NCBI GenBank assembly: GCA_963930655.1
Contig: OZ005620.1
Span: 2,247,001-2,311,000 of the forward strand
Direction of reading: 5' to 3'
Length of the DNA stretch: 64,000 nt
Source of the DNA: Myrica gale
Taxonomy: Eukaryota > Streptophyta > Magnoliopsida > Fagales > Myricaceae
Shown: one piece after another, positions 60,401 to 64,000 of the stretch
How the letters are laid out: each line of letters opens with the position of its first letter
Numbering within the stretch: position 1 is the first letter of the stretch
Position numbers and translations under genes: made by a program
Notes under the pieces: model-generated
Database searches by the model: none
What the model was told of the DNA's origin: nothing
The model's input: the letters and a program-made list of their open reading frames with translations, nothing else

Positions 60401-61102
60401 TCAATATGCAAGTTGAGTCTTTATGCTTGCCACTGAAAATAGCTTAACTTAAAATACGAATGACGTTAGAAACAAAAAGCTTCGTGTAGTCAAATATTCC
60501 ACTTATTCTGACTTAATTAAGGATTTGTTTATTTTGTAGAACTCCTTAAATCTACGCCCATTTAGTAATTTCATACAACTTTGAAATGCTTGAACCCAAA
60601 CTCTTCAACTTAAGCCTACATGATAATGGAAAATTGGCTAGAGGTTGCAGACTAAACTAGGCTTTTGCCTACTTGTGCAAAGCAATGAAAATAGGCCGAG
60701 TCAGGTAAGTCTTCAACTCAGCCTGCATGCTAGCTTGATGAGCTATTTCACTCGGCCCAGACTCCTATTGCTTTGTTTTGGATGACTTGGGTGCCTAGTC
60801 CTCGAAATGAATTAATTAGCACATTCAAAAGTGGCTCTGTATATTTCGGCCCTTTTGAGCAGCTCCTTTGTGGGCCATTAAACCTTGCTTTTTCTCTATG
60901 AAACTTCTCTTCGAACCCAGATCATACTGAAGCAGAGAGATAGCCCAGCCTGCTAGTGCTTAGAAAATTGAAAAGAGGAAAAACGATAGCACTCAAAATG
61001 ATTCTCTTTTTATTGCACCTTTTTTTTCAATAAACATGTTTGTTTGTTCACTTGCAACAACAAAAAAAAAATATTATCGTGGATCATAGAGAGTAAAATA
61101 TG
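57420..61102. other. Long spacer
   Basis: No gene recognised on either strand. It contains a G21 homopolymer at 59848-59868. The open frames at 58149-58451, 58791-58994 and 59758-59943 show no domain I know. Confidence 0.45.
59848..59868. repeat. G21 homopolymer
   Basis: Twenty-one consecutive guanines after CCATTT. The length may be unreliable. Confidence 0.8.
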
Positions 61103-61168
61103 TGTAAGAGAATATAATTCAAATAATAAAATATTTTTATTCCTATCCGCTTAAGCTTTTGGGATGAG
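61103..61168 (+). mobile_element. Lone TRIM-type LTR fragment, inverted against its neighbour
   Basis: TGTAAGAGAATATAATTC onward matches, in the opposite orientation, the LTRs of the TRIM that begins one base later. It ends in GGGATGAG. It is either a solo or partial LTR of a second copy. Confidence 0.6.
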
Positions 61169-61454
61169 TGTAAGATTCACAAACCATTCCTCCTAAAAGC
61201 TTAAGAAGATAGGACGAGAAAATTTTTATTAATTGAATTATATTCTCTAACATTCATTCATACACGCGTGTTAGCCGAACTCTCCTTTAAATGGGAGACC
61301 TAATACGTGTAATATTTAATTAAAATTGAGGTAGAGTGTCAAGTCAAGTTTCGAACTTGAAACCTGACTCTAATACCATGTGACTATCATTCATCTCAAA
61401 ATCTTAAACTGATACGAAGAGCTAGAGTTTATTATTTAAATTATATTCTCAAAT
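61169..61454 (-). mobile_element. TRIM (miniature LTR retrotransposon)
   Basis: Two related LTRs of about 80 bp (61169-61252 and about 61379-61454) flank an internal part of about 126 bp. On the minus strand the internal part starts with a primer-binding-site-like TGGTATTAGAGT (61367-61378), right after an LTR ending CACA. The internal part has no coding capacity, as is usual for TRIMs. The LTRs differ clearly from each other, so the insertion is old. No clean target duplication. Confidence 0.75.
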
Positions 61455-63465
61455 AATATGCTGATTAAATGATATTAAGGTAATGTTCGGTTAAAGTGTT
61501 TTGTGAAGATTTTTTGTATTTTGGTATGCGTGTAATATTTTTTGTAGACTTTATTGTAGATTAAATCTTCACAAGTACTTAATACGTGTAATATTTTGTG
61601 GAGATTTTATTGATATGCGTGTTATAATTATATTTATGTGATGTAAAAAATAATGTTTGATCGTAGATTCGTGCTTTTATACACGAACATGCTCTAACCT
61701 GATTTTCAAAATCAACGTCACATGGTTGTCCCTCAGAGTTAGTTATGTACTGGGTAGCAACAAAAATAATAATACAATAATAATAAATTAATAATTTACT
61801 CTGGAGACTGGCAATATTACAGGCTAATAAAAATATGGTTTGGGAGAGGCATATTTATTTCCTTTGTAGAAAAAGGAAACACCGAAAGCTACGATGCTAG
61901 ATAACGTAGAAAAACTAGGTAACCTACCCCCTACACTGGATAACTCATTTTTGACTCTACTCTCTAGTGGGAAAAGAACCCATCTAGGATCCCAATGGAC
62001 CCTTTGACTCATAGATCCTACTGGTCTTGAGTCTTGACTACTACTTTGCCCAGGAATTTGAGCTTGACAGAGTGCAGAATTCTTTTGTAAAAATGGTCAT
62101 AATTTTATTTTTCTTTGAGGAGTAAAACGACTGTACGACAGATTAGGAGTAAAACGAAGGATGAACTCATCTAATACATAAATAAATTTCGAAAAGTTAA
62201 TACAAATCTATTTATATCACTATAATTTTAATTTAAACTTATTAAAATATTTAATAAATAAAAAATTGAGCCTCTAACCTGTGCATATTCACATATATAC
62301 AAAATTCGACCTTATCCAACAGGTGCACGACGGACATTGGTCACAGAATTCACCACTGTTGGTTAACCATCCAGCGTTCTAGCCCTGCCAAAGCATAAGC
62401 TAATGGTTATCCTGCTTTTTCTTTTCTTTTTCCCTCCCTTTTCTTCATCAGTTTTGCTGGCCACTCATCTTCTTGGTTATTGGCACAAAGTCAGGAAAAG
62501 TACAGTGAAGTTTAAACTCCATCGGCTTCCAATGGAGGTCATTCTGACGTGGACGTCCAACACCTATTATATAAATTGGAGAGATAATTTCCCAAGTCTC
62601 AAAATTTCTTTAAAAAAATATATACCCTTTCTCTTTCCATGAGTTGGGTCTGGAGTCTGGACGACAAAAAGATGGACAAAAAATAAAAACAACTGTGCAT
62701 ATATGCTATATTATATAAATCCAAAAACAGAAAGGTGTGAAGGCTTATGTGCATCGAGCTCGTCACCATATATTATTTATTGCTCAAACAATTGAACAGT
62801 TAGCTTGTGTTTATCTAAGCACAGTATTCTTTTGTATATTATATTTCATTTGTTTTTAGGCAACTTACCTAGAACCTTGTTTAGTTAAAGATACCACTAA
62901 TCTCGCAAATATTATACTCCTTTCCATCTTGTATTCACTTGCTCAAAGCTCGTGGTCCCATATGAGAAATGATATTGTTATCTATTTGAAGGCTGATCAC
63001 TTTCCTTTCCCCCATTTTCTAGACCACTTCCATTAAACATACTTAAGAAACAGATTAATCAAAAGCTTGGTATGAGAAAACAAACCAGTATTGGAAAAGT
63101 TTACACTTCAAAACAAATGTTTTAACTTTGGCCAATCCAACCGAAGATGAATGTTCAGATTTCTCCTTTCAGTTTTGGCCATGAAATCTGTACTTGTGGG
63201 GTTCCTTTAAAATGAAAGTGTTGTCAAACTTCATTCAGTATTTTCTAAAGGGGGAAAAGAAAGGAGGCTTAGCTCCACTATGCTTTTAAATAACCATTTT
63301 TCTTTTCTGCAGAGGATAAGAACTGCAAGAATAGAGTAGAAAGCCACTTAAAAAGCTCCAACATGTGCAGCCACTAACCTCCACTGATAATCTAAACACA
63401 TGACATATTCTAAAGCTCCCTTTTGGCTCTTGGAAATGATACAAAAAACTAAAGAAATGGATTGT

Positions 63466-63491
63466 ATCCAGATAGGTCTCCCCCAACTTTC
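63466..63491. repeat. 26-bp direct repeat, copy 1
   Basis: ATCCAGATAGGTCTCCCCCA followed by ACTTTC, repeated exactly at 63857-63882. Confidence 0.85.
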
Positions 63492-63856
63492 CCACACTGC
63501 CCTCATCACAAGTGAAAACATACACAAAAGACTCGTTCTGGTTGTCAGCTGAGATGTGTTTTATTGGAGAGATCATCTGAAAACATTGACCCCAACACAG
63601 TTCACAGCATGCAAATATCACCCTACAAAACTGCAGAAACTTCATGACCAAAAAGTAATTAATTACCAACTAATATTTTAGGTGGGAACCGCATTCACAA
63701 GCTATGAGTGAGCAGAACAGGACTGTCAATGAATGAATATATCGCGTGTTGGAGTATTATCTATTTTTCTTCCATTTGCTGCGGGATTACCAAGTCAACA
63801 TTTAGGGACTAAAAGCATAAACAAAGCAGTAAGATACATTTTTCTTAAGCAAGGGA

Positions 63857-63882
63857 ATCCAGATAGGTCTCCCCCAACTTTC
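63857..63882. repeat. 26-bp direct repeat, copy 2
   Basis: Exact second copy of the sequence at 63466-63491. The sequences outside the repeat are unrelated. Confidence 0.85.
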
Positions 63883-64000
63883 TGTTCTTGTTTTCGCTTT
63901 TCTCCTTGTCTTTTCCTTTTTCTTTTATGTTTTTCTGGCCAACCAAACTTGTATTTTACTTTTTGAGTCCTCCCTCAACTCTTCATTGTAAGAAACTGAG

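Larger units (their letters stand above)
61455..64000. other. Spacer to the window end
   Basis: No gene recognised. 26-bp direct repeats lie at 63466-63491 and 63857-63882. The minus-strand frame 63286-63669 (127 codons) is the longest here but shows no domain. Confidence 0.4.

Noticed and set aside
63286-63669. 127-codon minus-strand open frame as a gene
   Set aside because: No recognisable domain, no clear splice or promoter context; could be chance or UTR.
1-64000. CRISPR array, operon or bacterial-type system
   Set aside because: Introns, plant gene families and plant transposons show this is plant nuclear DNA; no spaced short repeats of CRISPR type are seen.

Overview
The window is nuclear DNA of a flowering plant, probably a woody eudicot. 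The basis is AT-rich spacers, GT-AG introns, and five genes that all match land-plant families. Genes are sparse: four look complete, one is the 3' part of a larger gene, and one is a small decayed gene. Much of the rest is transposon debris. The species cannot be read from the sequence.

Layout. 1-3681: broken Ty1/copia element on the minus strand with its 5' LTR at 3442-3681. 4984-6807 (+): the last five exons of an armadillo-repeat kinesin (ARK1/ARK2 type), with the copia remnant upstream. 7991-9564: solo LTR with a perfect 5-bp target duplication, carrying two tRNA-like Pol III modules. 11033-11956 (-): intronless AT-hook/PPC gene (AHL22/AHL24 type). 12000-22390: gene-poor spacer with tandem duplications and homopolymers. 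22391-24354: small secreted cysteine-rich gene whose intron holds a 1457-bp hAT transposon with a perfect 8-bp duplication; the gene looks dead. 29245-33635: second hAT copy of the same family, split by a 2992-bp solo LTR, each nest level with its own perfect duplication. 34521-34742: Mutator-type MITE with a 9-bp duplication.

35511-37022 (+) is an intronless MATE transporter. It converges on 37391-41157 (-), a five-exon CLPT1 gene of the plastid Clp protease. 47900-48085 is a MITE related to an inverted copy at 25722-25920, and 48205-49277 is a third hAT copy. 51041-53666 (+) is ACR8, a four-ACT-domain protein with seven exons. From 53667 to the end no gene was recognised. That part holds two small GC-rich foldback elements flanked by direct repeats, a large foldback, and a miniature LTR element (TRIM).

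The genes show no shared pathway; this is an ordinary plant neighbourhood of unrelated genes. The most unusual signals are the GC-rich foldbacks at 54910-55057 and 57345-57410 (shared ends, flanking duplications), a subterminal hairpin kept by a paired base change in two hAT copies, and the Pol III-like modules in the first solo LTR. All motif and splice calls were made by eye.
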